Positions 27,527 through 36,503 of a stretch of DNA of 64,000 nucleotides are shown one piece after another. The DNA is from Planotetraspora sp. A-T 1434 (GTDB lineage: Bacteria; Actinomycetota; Actinomycetes; Streptosporangiales; Streptosporangiaceae): assembly GCF_025420585.1 (NCBI RefSeq), contig NZ_JAOEGB010000021.1, positions 62,001-126,000 on the forward strand. Reading direction: 5' to 3'. Position 1 is the stretch's first letter, and every line of letters begins with the position of its first letter. Made by a program: the position numbers and the translations under genes. Under the pieces are notes generated by a model that saw only the letters and a list, made by a program, of their open reading frames with translations, did no database searches and had not been told where the DNA came from.

Positions 27527-28597
27527 GTGGGAGACACGAGACGCGGCCGTCCGACCATGAACGACGTCGCGGCCGCCGCCGGAGTGGCGCTCAAGACCGT
27601 CTCCCGTGTGGTCAACAACGAGCCGGGGGTCAACATCGCCACGGCCGAGCGGGTCCAGGCCGCCATCGACCGGCTCGGGTATCGGCGCAACGACAGCGCG
27701 AGGACGCTCCGCAGCGGTCGCACCGCCAGCATCGGCCTGGTGATCGAGGACGTGGCCGACCCTTTCTACTCGGGGCTGAGCAGGGCGGTTGAGGATCTGG
27801 CGCTCCGCCAGGGCTACCTCGTCTTCACGGGATCCTCCGGAGAGGACCCCGCGAGGGAGCGCGAGCTCGTCCTCGCCTTCTGCGCCCGCCGCGTCGACGG
27901 CCTGATCATCGTGCCCGCGGGCACGGACCACGGATACCTCTCCCCCGAGTTCGACGCCGGCATCGCGGCCGTCTTCGCCGATCGTCCGCCGGGCACGGGC
28001 TGTGACGCGGACACGGTGCTCTGCGACAACGCCGGAGGCGCTCAGGCGGGCATCCGGCACCTCATCTCCCATGGCCACCGCCGCATCGCCTTCTTCGCCG
28101 ACTCCCCCGCGATCTTCACGGCCACCGAGCGGCTGTACGGCTACCGCCAAGCTCTGGCCGCGGCCGCCCTGCCGTACGACGAGGGTCTGGTCGCGATGGG
28201 GCCGCCGGAACAGGCGCGGGTGCAGGCCGGCCTGGAGCGGCTCCTGGCCGCACCCGACCCCCCGACCGCGCTGCTCACCGGCAACGGCCGGACCACCGTG
28301 GCGATCCTCCGCGCCCTCAGCGCGCTCCCCTCCAAGCCGGTACGGCACGGCGGCCGCCTCACGGACCTCGTGGGAATGGCCGTCGTCGGGTTCGACGACT
28401 TCGAGCTGGCCGACGTGCTGGGGATCACGGTCGTGGCGCAGGACCCGTCGGGGCTCGGCCGTACCGCCGCCGAGCTCCTCTTCCGCCGGATGTCCGGAGA
28501 CGTCGGGCCGTCCCGGCGGGTGGAGCTGCCCACCCGGATCATCGCGCGCGGCTCGGGCGAGGTCCCGCCCCGCCAGGGCGGCAAAGGCGCGAGCTGA
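27527..28597 (+). CDS. LacI-family sugar-uptake repressor, 356 aa
   Basis: Helix-turn-helix RPTMNDVAAAAGVALKTVSRVVNNEPGVN, hinge, and an effector domain with GLVIEDVADPFYSGLSRAVEDLA, DGLIIVPAG, ISHGHRRIAFFADSP and AVVGFDDFELADVLGITVVAQDP. GTG 27527 is preferred: GGGAG upstream and normal distance to the HTH. It sits behind a TGACAACGTTGTCA operator, and the same operator precedes the convergent binding-protein/permease operon 3.5 kb away, so it should repress both. Confidence 0.92.
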   Translation: MGDTRRGRPTMNDVAAAAGVALKTVSRVVNNEPGVNIATAERVQAAIDRLGYRRNDSARTLRSGRTASIGLVIEDVADPFYSGLSRAVEDLALRQGYLVFTGSSGEDPARERELVLAFCARRVDGLIIVPAGTDHGYLSPEFDAGIAAVFADRPPGTGCDADTVLCDNAGGAQAGIRHLISHGHRRIAFFADSPAIFTATERLYGYRQALAAAALPYDEGLVAMGPPEQARVQAGLERLLAAPDPPTALLTGNGRTTVAILRALSALPSKPVRHGGRLTDLVGMAVVGFDDFELADVLGITVVAQDPSGLGRTAAELLFRRMSGDVGPSRRVELPTRIIARGSGEVPPRQGGKGAS

Positions 28598-28728
28598 GGT
28601 CGTCGCCCCTCCCCAGGCCACCGCAGCGTGAACGCACAACCGGGCTCCACGGCCCCCGCCGAACGGCCCGGCCGCGAGTGCTATGCTCCGCAAATTCATC
28701 GGATGAGCTGAAGAATCGGAATAAGCGC

Positions 28729-28944
28729 ATGGCAAAGTACCGCATTCGCTTCGCGGGCACCGTGACCACCACTGTCGAGGTCGAGGCCGAGACCAGGGAA
28801 GACGCCATCGAGGCGGCGTTCGAGGACCTGCCCGGCTCGCTGTGCCAGGAATGCGCCGGCCACTACGACCTCGACCAGGGCAGCCTCGACGTCGCGATCG
28901 ACTCGGAGACCGGCGAGCAGGAGATCGAGCTCATCGAGGCCTGA
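28729..28944 (+). CDS. Hypothetical acidic protein, 71 aa
   Basis: Begins MAKYRIRFAGTVTTTVEVEAETREDAIEAAFEDLPGSL and contains a Cys pair (CQECAGHYDLDQG) that could bind metal, then an acidic end. The beta-alpha pattern resembles small 'DpnD/PcfM-like' proteins that read A-E-T-x-E-D-A-x-E-A. It is 15 nt from the convergent permease stop. Function unknown. Confidence 0.65.
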   Translation: MAKYRIRFAGTVTTTVEVEAETREDAIEAAFEDLPGSLCQECAGHYDLDQGSLDVAIDSETGEQEIELIEA

Positions 28945-28958
28945 CCCGGCAGCCCTGG

Positions 28959-29834
28959 TCAGCCCTTCAGCGCGCCGGCCATGAGGCCGCGCATGAAGAA
29001 CCGGCCGAGCAGCACGTAGACGATCATCGTGGGGATGGACGCGAGGATGGCCGCGGCCATCTGCTGGCTGTACGGCACGGTCTGGGCGCCCGCGATGTTG
29101 TTGAGCATGACCGTGGTGGGCCACGACGTCGGGGCGGTGAGGAAGACCGCGAACAGGAAGTCGTTCCACATCGACGTGAACTGCCAGATGATCACCACGG
29201 CGAAGGCCGGGGCGGAGACGGGCAGCACGACCGACCAGAACGTGCGCAGCATCCCGGCGCCGTCGACCCGGGACGCCTCGATGAGCGAATCGGGAATCGT
29301 GACGTAGTAGTTCCGGAAGATCAGCGTGCAGATCGGGATGCCGTACACGACGTGCGCGAGCGTCAGGCCCGGGATGCCGCCGTAGACGCCCAGGTTCACC
29401 ATGAGCTGCACGAGCGGGATCATCACGCCCTGGTACGGAATGAACATGCCGAACAGGAACAGCGTGAACACCACGTCGGCGCCGGGGAAGCGCCACTTGG
29501 CCAGGACGTAGCCGTTCATCGAGCCGAGCACGGCCGAGATCAGCGACCCGGGGATCGCCAGCAGGAAGCTGTTGACGATGCCGGGTTCCAACTTCTCCCA
29601 CGCGATGCTCCACGCCTCGGTCGTCCAGACCTGTGGGAGGTTCCACGCCTGCCCCGGGTCGGCCTCGCTCAGCGGCTTGAAGCTGGTCACGAGCAGCACG
29701 TAGATCGGGATGAGGAACACCACGACGAACAGGATCAGCAGCGCGAGCCGCACCCACCGGGCGACGGCCGCCCGCTGCCGGACGTGCGTGACCGGAGCGA
29801 CGGGACGGGTCTTCTCGATGACGTCCGCGGTCAT
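28959..29834 (-). CDS. Sugar ABC transporter permease, MalG type, 291 aa
   Basis: Six helices with the MalG-type ATPase contact loop EAxxxDG as LIEASRVDGAGMLRTFWSVVLPVSAPAF. The C-terminus (GRFFMRGLMAGALKG) is classic for MalG/CUT1 permeases. ATG 29834 overlaps the stop of the partner permease. Third gene of the binding-protein operon. No ATPase gene is present; actinomycetes commonly share MsiK encoded elsewhere. Confidence 0.93.
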   Translation of the reverse strand: MTADVIEKTRPVAPVTHVRQRAAVARWVRLALLILFVVVFLIPIYVLLVTSFKPLSEADPGQAWNLPQVWTTEAWSIAWEKLEPGIVNSFLLAIPGSLISAVLGSMNGYVLAKWRFPGADVVFTLFLFGMFIPYQGVMIPLVQLMVNLGVYGGIPGLTLAHVVYGIPICTLIFRNYYVTIPDSLIEASRVDGAGMLRTFWSVVLPVSAPAFAVVIIWQFTSMWNDFLFAVFLTAPTSWPTTVMLNNIAGAQTVPYSQQMAAAILASIPTMIVYVLLGRFFMRGLMAGALKG

Positions 29835-30718
29835 GAGCGGTTCCCCCTGCGGGCGTTCCAGATGAGGTAGGGCACGACGAAGACGGCCACGGACAGCACG
29901 ATGTAGGAGGCGATCGTGGCGCCCTTCGCGGGGTCGTGGGAGTCGAAAACCGCGGTCCACATGAAGATCGCGGGCACGTCGGTGATGATCTGCTTGCCGG
30001 ACACTGCGACGATCAGGTCGAAGACCTTCAGCGAGATGTGGCCGAGGATGATCAGGGCGGACAGTGTCACCGGCCGCAGTAGCGGCAGCACTACGTAGCG
30101 GTAGACCTGCCACTCGCTGCAGCCGTCCACTCGTGCGGCCTCACGCAGGTCTTCGGACACCCCCCGGAACCCGGCCAGGAAGAGCGCCATGACATATCCG
30201 GACATCTGCCAGATCGCCGGGATGGCCATCGCGGCCATGCCCCAGTCCTGGTCCCGGAACCAGTGCCACTGGAGGAAGTCCAGCCCCAGGTAGTGGAACA
30301 GCCTGTTCAGGCCGACCGCCTGCTCGCCCGTGCCGCTGTTCATGAGCCACCGCCACACCACGCCGGTGGCGATGAACGAGACGGCCATCGGGAACAGGTA
30401 GACCGTCCGGAAGCCGCCCTCGCCCTTGATCCCCTTCTCCATCAGGAAGGCGAGGAACCACCCGAGAGCGAGCGCGCCGACGACGAAGACGACGGTGAAG
30501 ATGATCGAGTGCCGGACCGAGATGCCCCAGCGCTCCTGGTCCCAGATGCTGATGAAGTTGTCCAGCCCGACGAAGTGTCCCGGCGAGATCTCGTCGTGCT
30601 GGTCGGTCATCGCGACCTTGAAGTTCCATCCCAGCAGGCCGTACACGAAGACCGCGATGAGGACGATCGATGGCGACACCAGTAGCAGCCCCGGCAGCCA
30701 CCTGCGCACCCGCGTCAC
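29831..30718 (-). CDS. Sugar ABC transporter permease, MalF type, 295 aa
   Basis: Six helices; LLVSPSIVLIAVFVYGLLG at the first, and the contact loop DLREAARVDGCSEWQVYRYVVLPLLRP. CUT1 family. Start GTG 30718. Coupled to the MalG-type permease by a 4-nt overlap. It is separated from the binding-protein gene by 81 nt holding a strong hairpin. Confidence 0.93.
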   Translation of the reverse strand: MTRVRRWLPGLLLVSPSIVLIAVFVYGLLGWNFKVAMTDQHDEISPGHFVGLDNFISIWDQERWGISVRHSIIFTVVFVVGALALGWFLAFLMEKGIKGEGGFRTVYLFPMAVSFIATGVVWRWLMNSGTGEQAVGLNRLFHYLGLDFLQWHWFRDQDWGMAAMAIPAIWQMSGYVMALFLAGFRGVSEDLREAARVDGCSEWQVYRYVVLPLLRPVTLSALIILGHISLKVFDLIVAVSGKQIITDVPAIFMWTAVFDSHDPAKGATIASYIVLSVAVFVVPYLIWNARRGNRS

Positions 30719-30738
30719 TTGTACCTCTCAAAAGTCAT

Positions 30739-30787
30739 GTACGGCTCACGCCCGCCGAAGTTCGCCCAGGGCAGGCGTGAGCCGTAC
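30739..30787 (-). terminator. Attenuating hairpin between binding-protein and permease genes
   Basis: GTACGGCTCACGCC (30739-30752) pairs perfectly over 14 bp with GGCGTGAGCCGTAC (30774-30787). It has no T-run, so it is likely to stop some transcripts or protect the 3' end of the upstream mRNA, keeping binding protein in excess over the permeases. Confidence 0.7.
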
Positions 30788-30799
30788 AGGGAGATCAAC

Positions 30800-32086
30800 T
30801 TACTGGCCGCCGGCCTTGGCCGCGGCGACCAGCGCCTGCTGGAGCTTGGCCACGTCCTGGTCCTGCTGGAACAGGCCGATAGCGTCGCTGAGCGCGGTCT
30901 TCCAGGCGTCGGGAGCCACGACACCGTGCTGGATGGAGCCGGCCAGCTTGTCGGCCGACCACTGCTCCAGGCTCCAGGCCAGGTAGTCCTTGTACAGGGA
31001 CTTGTCGGCGTCCTTGCGGGCGGGGATGGAGCCCTTCAGGGGGTTGAAGGCGTCCTGGCCCTCCTTGCTGGCGGCCACCTTCAGCCACGCCACGGCGCCG
31101 TTCCTGTTGGGAGCGCCCTTGGGCAGCGTGAAGCTGTCCGACAGCCACATGAAGGTGCCGTCGGTGCCCGGCGAGGCGGCCCAGTCGAAGTCGGTCTTGG
31201 ACTGCTTGCCGAGACCGCCGTCCGGCGGGTTGTGGAAGTAGCCGTAGGCCCAGTCACCCATGATGTTGAAGGCGGCCTCGCCGTCGGCGACCTGCTTGGC
31301 CGCGGGCTGCCAGTCCTCCTGCGGAGTGCCCGCGTAGGACAGGACGGTCTTGAAGTTCTCCAGCGCCTTGGTCACGTTCGCGTTCGACCAGTCGGCGTTC
31401 GGCGCCCAGAGCGCGTTGTACGCGTCGGTGCCGAGCGAGCCGAGCAGCACGTTCTCGAACAGGTGGACCACGGTCCACTGCGAGCCGATCGACAGCGGGA
31501 TCTTCCCGGCCTTCTTCACCTTGGCGAGGTCGGCGATGAACTCGTCGACCGTCGCCGGCGCGGCGGCGATCCCGGCGGTCTTGAGGACCCCGGGGTTGAA
31601 CCAGAGGACGTTCGAGCGGTGAATGTTCACCGGCACCGAGTACACCTGGCCCTGAACCGAGATCTGGTCGATGAGCTGCTGCGGGAAGACTTCCTTCAGC
31701 TTGAGCTCGTCGTACAGGAAGTTGAGCGACTCGAGCTTGCCGGCCTTGATGTAGCCCTGCAGCTCGGCGCCCGCGTGGCCCTGGAAGGTGTCCGGGGGCT
31801 GGTTGGCCTGAAGCTTGCTGGACAGGAGGGCGCGAGCCTGGTCGCCGGAGCCGCCGGCCACGGCGGCGTCGAAGAACGTGAAGTTCGGGTTCTGCTTCTC
31901 GAAGATCCCGCGCATCGCCTTCAGGCCGTCGGCCTCACCGGGGCCTGTCCACCACGAGAAGACCTCGACCTTCTTCTGCGCGGCCTGACCGCCTCCGCTC
32001 CCCCCCTTGTCGCCGCCTCCACAGGCGGTGAGGGTGAGCAGACCTGCCACAGAGACCGCGACGGCCGCCATCCACCGTCGTCTCAT
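30800..32086 (-). CDS. Extracellular sugar-binding lipoprotein of CUT1 ABC transporter, 428 aa
   Basis: Signal peptide with lipobox LTLTAC (Cys about 22) and a Gly-rich spacer. The mature part has the family-1 solute-binding pattern VEVFSWWTGPGEADGL, PPDTFQGHAGAELQGYI, YSVPVNIHRSNVLWFNP and FNIMGDWAYGYF. The aromatic-rich ligand cleft suggests an oligosaccharide; the exact sugar is unknown. ATG 32086 with GAAGGGA upstream. First gene of the operon under the 32140 operator. Confidence 0.93.
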   Translation of the reverse strand: MRRRWMAAVAVSVAGLLTLTACGGGDKGGSGGGQAAQKKVEVFSWWTGPGEADGLKAMRGIFEKQNPNFTFFDAAVAGGSGDQARALLSSKLQANQPPDTFQGHAGAELQGYIKAGKLESLNFLYDELKLKEVFPQQLIDQISVQGQVYSVPVNIHRSNVLWFNPGVLKTAGIAAAPATVDEFIADLAKVKKAGKIPLSIGSQWTVVHLFENVLLGSLGTDAYNALWAPNADWSNANVTKALENFKTVLSYAGTPQEDWQPAAKQVADGEAAFNIMGDWAYGYFHNPPDGGLGKQSKTDFDWAASPGTDGTFMWLSDSFTLPKGAPNRNGAVAWLKVAASKEGQDAFNPLKGSIPARKDADKSLYKDYLAWSLEQWSADKLAGSIQHGVVAPDAWKTALSDAIGLFQQDQDVAKLQQALVAAAKAGGQ

Positions 32087-32139
32087 CGCAACAATCCCTT
32101 CGGGGTATCCGTGATGATTTCTGCCCCTGAGAAACCACA

Positions 32140-32157
32140 GCTGACAACGTTGTCAGC
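32140..32157. promoter_or_regulatory. LacI-type operator, copy 2 (sugar ABC operon)
   Basis: GCTGACAACGTTGTCAGC is a perfect 18-bp palindrome 54 nt upstream of the binding-protein start. The TGACAACGTTGTCA core equals the regulator's own operator at 27484. Confidence 0.88.
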
Positions 32158-32319
32158 ACCGGCCAATCAACCCACTTCGCACCACTTCGCGTCAAGGCAT
32201 GTGCGGATAACGTCTCTGCATACGGCCGTCGCGGTCGTACGGCGGCGCTCCCGCGCGGGTAGGGCAGGCCGTCCCGGACGGCATGGGAAATGTCGGTGGC
32301 GGCGGTCACACTGGCAGGC

Positions 32320-34248
32320 ATGGCGGTCACTGCTGACGAGCATTCCGAAGAGGACGAGCACGCCGAAGGGGACGGGAAGCCCGCGGAGGATCTGCCGACG
32401 CTGGCGGATATCGATTCGCCCGAATGGTTCCGGTATGGCGACACGATGGCCGGGATCGGGTTCCTCACAGTCGCCCGCCGTCTCCCCGGCCTGATCCGCC
32501 AGGCGCTCGGCATGGCCTGGCAGGCCAGTCCCAGGGACACGGTCGCCACCGTGACACTCAGCCTGCTCGGTGGCCTCTTCACGGCTTTCGGGCTTCTCGC
32601 GACCACGGGCGTGCTGACGGCGCTGTTCGAGGAGGGCCCGACCCCGGACCGGGTCCGGGCCGCGTTGCCGAGCCTGCTGCTCGTCGGCGCGGCGGCGACC
32701 ATCCGGACCACGCTCCAGGCGGGCGCGGGCTGGGCTCAGGCCCGCTTAGGCCCCCAGATCAGCCGCATCAGCGAAGAGCGCCTCTACAGCCTCACCAGCC
32801 AGGTCGATCTCGTGTGCTTCGACGACCCCCAGTTCCACGACTCGCTCCAGCGGGCGCGGCTGCGCGGCATGGCCATGGCCGACATGGTCGTGGACACCGC
32901 CATCGACACCCTCACAGGGGTCATCGGCATCGCGGCGGCCGCCGGTGTGCTGGGCGTGCTGCACCCGGTGCTGCTGCCGCTGCTCCTGCTCGCCGTCATC
33001 CCCGACGCGTGGGCGGCGGTCCGGTCGGCCCGGATGGGCTACGCCACCGACCTCCTGCTCATCCCCGCCCGCCGCCGCAAGTGGATCATCACGGAGTTGC
33101 TGGCGGACAAGGACACCGCCGCCGAGGTCCGCACCTTCACCATGCGAGGCTTCCTCATGCGGATGTACGACAACGTCGCCCGGTCGGAGCAGCGGGTCCT
33201 GCTCGACCTGGCCCGGCGCCAGACGTACGCGCGCGTGGTGGGCGAGGCGCTCGGTGGCATCGGGCAGGGCGCCGTCTACGTGGCGCTGGGGCTGCTGCTG
33301 GCCGTGGGCGCGGTCCCGCTGGCGGTCGCCGGCACGGCGGTCCTCGCCATCCGCTCGGGTCAGGGTTCGCTGGCGAACTTCATGTACGCGACCAACCGCC
33401 TCTACGAGCAGGGGCTGTACTTCACGGACTTCCTCGACTTCGTCGCGCAGGCCGAGGCCCGGATCCCAGCCCAGCGGACGGGGAAGGCCCCATCGGGCTT
33501 CCAGCGCCTCACGGCCGAGGAAGTCACCTTCAGCTACCCCTCCTCCGCCACTCCGGCCCTGCGCGGCGTGTCGGTCCACATCGACCGGGGCGAGGTGGTG
33601 GCTCTCGTCGGGGAGAACGGCTCGGGCAAGACGACACTGTCGAAGATCCTCGCCGGCCTCTACGACCCCGACAGCGGCCGTGTCCTCTGGGATGACACCG
33701 ACCTCAGCGAGGTCGACCCGCACGATCTGCGGGGGAACATCGCAGTCATCGCGCAGGACCACACCCGCTGGCCGCTGACCGCTCGCCACAACATCACGAT
33801 GGGCATGGAGAAGGGCGAGACCGCGGTGGTCCACGCCGCCGAGGTCGCCGGCGCCGACCAGGTCATCGAGGAGCTTCCGCACGGCTATCAGACCCTGCTC
33901 GACCGCCGCTTCAAGGACGGTCAGGAGCTGTCCGGCGGCCAGTGGCAGCGGATCGCCGTGGCCCGCGGGTTCTATCGCGATGCCCCGCTGCTGATCTGCG
34001 ACGAACCCACGGCCGCCCTGGACGCCCGGGCCGAGCACGCGCTGTTCGACCGGATCCGGCGGCACGCCGACGGGCGCACGGTCCTGCTGATCACCCATCG
34101 GCTGGCGAGCGTGCGCTACGCCGACCGGATCTACGTGCTCGACCACGGCAAAGTGGTCGAGCACGGCACCCACCAGGAGCTGATCACCCTCGACGGCCTC
34201 TACGCCGACCTCTACAACCTCCAGGCCCAGGCCTACCGCAGCGCCTGA
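32320..34248 (+). CDS. ABC exporter (fused membrane and ATPase domains), 642 aa
   Basis: An acidic N-terminal tail (DEHSEEDEHAEGDG) precedes a type-IV ABC exporter membrane domain of about six helices. The ATPase has Walker A GENGSGKTT, Q-loop AVIAQDHTRWPLT, signature LSGGQ, Walker B LLICDEPT and H-loop LITHR. It resembles exporters next to peptide or drug-resistance genes, but no such gene is beside it. Start ATG 32320 is the best-placed; no strong ribosome site. It should act as a homodimer; the substrate is unknown. Confidence 0.88.
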   Translation: MAVTADEHSEEDEHAEGDGKPAEDLPTLADIDSPEWFRYGDTMAGIGFLTVARRLPGLIRQALGMAWQASPRDTVATVTLSLLGGLFTAFGLLATTGVLTALFEEGPTPDRVRAALPSLLLVGAAATIRTTLQAGAGWAQARLGPQISRISEERLYSLTSQVDLVCFDDPQFHDSLQRARLRGMAMADMVVDTAIDTLTGVIGIAAAAGVLGVLHPVLLPLLLLAVIPDAWAAVRSARMGYATDLLLIPARRRKWIITELLADKDTAAEVRTFTMRGFLMRMYDNVARSEQRVLLDLARRQTYARVVGEALGGIGQGAVYVALGLLLAVGAVPLAVAGTAVLAIRSGQGSLANFMYATNRLYEQGLYFTDFLDFVAQAEARIPAQRTGKAPSGFQRLTAEEVTFSYPSSATPALRGVSVHIDRGEVVALVGENGSGKTTLSKILAGLYDPDSGRVLWDDTDLSEVDPHDLRGNIAVIAQDHTRWPLTARHNITMGMEKGETAVVHAAEVAGADQVIEELPHGYQTLLDRRFKDGQELSGGQWQRIAVARGFYRDAPLLICDEPTAALDARAEHALFDRIRRHADGRTVLLITHRLASVRYADRIYVLDHGKVVEHGTHQELITLDGLYADLYNLQAQAYRSA

Positions 34249-34273
34249 GCCCCACCAAATCGTGTTGATCACA

Positions 34274-34942
34274 TTATGCGGGCAACTGGGCGAGGATAAG
34301 CGCGACCGCCTCAGCAGCGTCAGCAACGATGTGGTCAGGCTTGCCGACCTCGTCCGGCCACAGTCGACCCCGGTCGATCCATGCCGTTCGCAGGCCTGCG
34401 GCCTGTCCGCCACCAATGTCCGCCACCCTACTGTCACCGACCATCCACCCACCGGCCGCCAAGGTCATGCCACACCGCTCAGCTGCGATCTCGAACAGCT
34501 GCCGCTCCGGCTTACGGACGCCCTCCGCCTCAGAGATCGCCCAGCCATCCACGTGCTCGGCAACGCCGCTGCTAATGATCGTGCGGAGTTGCACGTCGGC
34601 GAAGCCGTTTGTGACCAAGCCGACTTTCCAGCCCGCATGCCGCAGTTGGGCGAGTCCGGCGAGTGCGCCACGACAAGCCGGGATCAGGGCGGAGTGGCGC
34701 CTGCGATACCGCGCCCACAACTCCTCCACGGAGTCAGCCAGCGAGAACCGCTCCCGGACCTGGGCAAAGAAGGTCTCCTTAGGCACGAGACCGTCCCCAT
34801 CAGCCTCGACCATCCACTCGGCCTCGGCTGGCTCGAGCCCATGTGTCCTACAGAACTCCAGCGCCCACAGGCGAAACCCCGAAACTCGGTCTACGAGCGT
34901 GTTGTCCAGGTCAAAGAGCGCCAGCCGTTGCAAGCGGCTCAC
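34274..34942 (-). CDS. HAD-superfamily hydrolase (phosphatase), 222 aa
   Basis: All four HAD motifs are present: FDLDNTL (nucleophile and acid Asp), VTNGF (Thr), the Lys in GVRKPERQLF, and MVGDSRVADIGGG (late Asp pair). The cap domain is the alpha-helical C1 type. Probably a phosphatase of a small metabolite. GTG 34942 has GGAG about 7 nt upstream. Convergent with the ABC exporter with a 25-nt gap. Confidence 0.88.
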   Translation of the reverse strand: MSRLQRLALFDLDNTLVDRVSGFRLWALEFCRTHGLEPAEAEWMVEADGDGLVPKETFFAQVRERFSLADSVEELWARYRRRHSALIPACRGALAGLAQLRHAGWKVGLVTNGFADVQLRTIISSGVAEHVDGWAISEAEGVRKPERQLFEIAAERCGMTLAAGGWMVGDSRVADIGGGQAAGLRTAWIDRGRLWPDEVGKPDHIVADAAEAVALILAQLPA

Positions 34943-34944
34943 CG

Positions 34945-35133
34945 TCCATCTCCACCAGCCACGAGATCCGCGCCTGGACCGGCGACGACGACCGCAACGG
35001 CGACGGCTTCCGTGTCTTGGGCGAGGACGGCATCGACGGCTACGTCGCCTTCTGGCTCGTCCGCCCCGACACTCCCCTCCCCGGCCAGCCCATCGTCTTC
35101 CTGGTCTCGGAGGGGGAGATCGCCATCGTAGCC
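34945..35133 (+). pseudogene. Fragment of a SMI1/KNR4 (SUKH)-type protein
   Basis: One frame reads EIRAWTGDDDRNGDGFRVLGEDGIDGYVAFWLVRPD, then QPIVFLVSEGEIAIVAR. This resembles the central part of actinomycete SUKH-domain proteins (FRVFGQDGTGG...FLGSEGE), many of which are immunity proteins. The N-terminus is missing and the frame runs straight into the 35.1-kb repeat array, so this is a truncated remnant. Confidence 0.5.
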
Positions 35134-35145
35134 CGACGTTCTTGT

Positions 35146-35392
35146 CGTGATCATGCACACATTCCTGTGTCCTGGCATTGACCAGCACTTTTACATGTCG
35201 TGACCATGCACACGTTCCCCAGACTGACTTTGAGCTGCGCCAATGAACATCGCGATCAAACATGAGACACGCACATGATCACCAAGCACATCGTCCGAGG
35301 TTGACCAGGCAACCAAGGAATCCGCGCATGATCACGAAACGTATCGTCCCAGATCAGCCGGACAATCGAGGAACGTGTGCATGATCACGACA
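35146..35392. repeat. 53-bp-phased repeat array, 2 rightward + 3 leftward copies
   Basis: Cores start at 35148 and 35201 (rightward; the second is TGACCA) and 35276, 35329 and 35382 (leftward): 53 | 75 | 53, 53. The lower GC and more mismatches than the 63.5-kb array suggest an older or decaying copy. A gene remnant abuts each end. Confidence 0.92.
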
Positions 35393-35781
35393 AGAGGTGG
35401 CCGAGGGGCTGTCCGCCCCGGTGATCCGCGACGCGGCCGAGGGGAGCCTGCGGCGGCTCGGCATCGACCACATCGACGTGTACTGGGCCCACATCGAGGA
35501 CCGGTCCGTACCCTTGGAGGAGACCGTCGGCGCCTTCAACGACCTGGTCACGGCGGGCAAGGTCAAGTCGGTCGGCGCGAGCAACCACGCCGCCTGGCGG
35601 CTGGAGCGCGCCAGATCGCTGGCCGCGTCGCACGGCTGGACCCCGTACACGCATGTGCAGCTCCGCCACTCCTATCTGCGCCCGCGCCCCGGCGTGCGGC
35701 TCGCTCGCCCAACTTGAGGAACTGCTGGCCGAAGTCAAGCTCGACGCCGAGTCGCGCGCCCGCCTCGACGGGAGGCATTAG
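35393..35781 (+). pseudogene. Aldo/keto reductase remnant
   Basis: The frame contains SLRRLGIDHIDVYWAHIEDRSVPLEETVGAFNDLV and GKVKSVGASNHAAWRLERARSLA, the central barrel of aldo/keto reductases. The N-terminal catalytic Asp/Tyr/Lys part is missing at the repeat array. After about 35700 sequence from the middle is lost and a C-terminal tail (QLEELLAEVKLDAESRARLD) follows in another frame. Both truncation and internal deletion make it non-functional. Confidence 0.75.
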
Positions 35782-36296
35782 TTCAGGGAGCTTGCCTGAA
35801 CCCGGCACGCGCGGTACGGACCCTTGGCGGTGTCCTGGCGGACGGTGCGTCCGTCCACCTTGATGCGGCATGTCACCGTGCCTTCGGCGTTCCCGTTCCG
35901 CGCCCACAGGGACAGCGCGGACTCCGGGTCTGCGACCTTGATCGTCTTGGTGTAGGGGAGTGGAACGTCGGCTTCCCGCCTGACTCGCAACGCGACGCTA
36001 TAGGCGACGTTCCCCGCCTTGGTCGCGCCGCCGTACCCCTCCGCTTCGAACACGACGGTATGGGCTCTCCGCGCAGGTGGGGTGACATCGGAGATGGCTT
36101 TCTGTGCCTCGTTGGCGCCTTCGCTCGCCGCCCCGACCACCACCGCGAAACCTCCGCCGAGCAGCAGGAGGGGGACGGCGATGACCATGACCCAGAAGAA
36201 GAGGCTCTTGCCCTTTGGCGGTGGAGGCGGCGCGGGCTGGTAGCCGTAAGGTGCGCTGTAGGTGCCGCTGTCCTGGGGACCTTGCTGGTACGCCAT
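35778..36296 (-). CDS. MmpS-like membrane-anchored protein, 172 aa
   Basis: Pro/Tyr/Gln-rich cytoplasmic N-terminus (YGYQPAPPPPPKGK), one helix (FFWVMVIAVPLLLLGGGFAVVV, about 33-54), then an exported beta-rich domain: VVFEAEGYGGATKAGNVAYS, YTKTIKVADPESALSLWARNG, VTCRIKVDGRTV, CRVQ with two Cys. This is the MmpS-type accessory fold, normally paired with an RND exporter; no RND gene is near. Function therefore unclear. Confidence 0.75.
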   Translation of the reverse strand: MAYQQGPQDSGTYSAPYGYQPAPPPPPKGKSLFFWVMVIAVPLLLLGGGFAVVVGAASEGANEAQKAISDVTPPARRAHTVVFEAEGYGGATKAGNVAYSVALRVRREADVPLPYTKTIKVADPESALSLWARNGNAEGTVTCRIKVDGRTVRQDTAKGPYRACRVQASSLN

Positions 36297-36503
36297 CGCA
36301 TGGCTCCCGGTGGGGGGGATTCTAGTGTCGTCTGTGCGTCGATGATCCTTCCGGACGAGTCACCTGGCCCGCAGACTGTAGATCGAATCGTTGCCCTCCG
36401 GAACCCTGCCGCGCTTTCCGGTGATCCCCATGACGTGGTCGGTCGCCTTTGTACGGCTGCGGGTGCTCGTCGAGCGAAACGGGCGGGAGTTCGGCCTCGG
36501 TAG

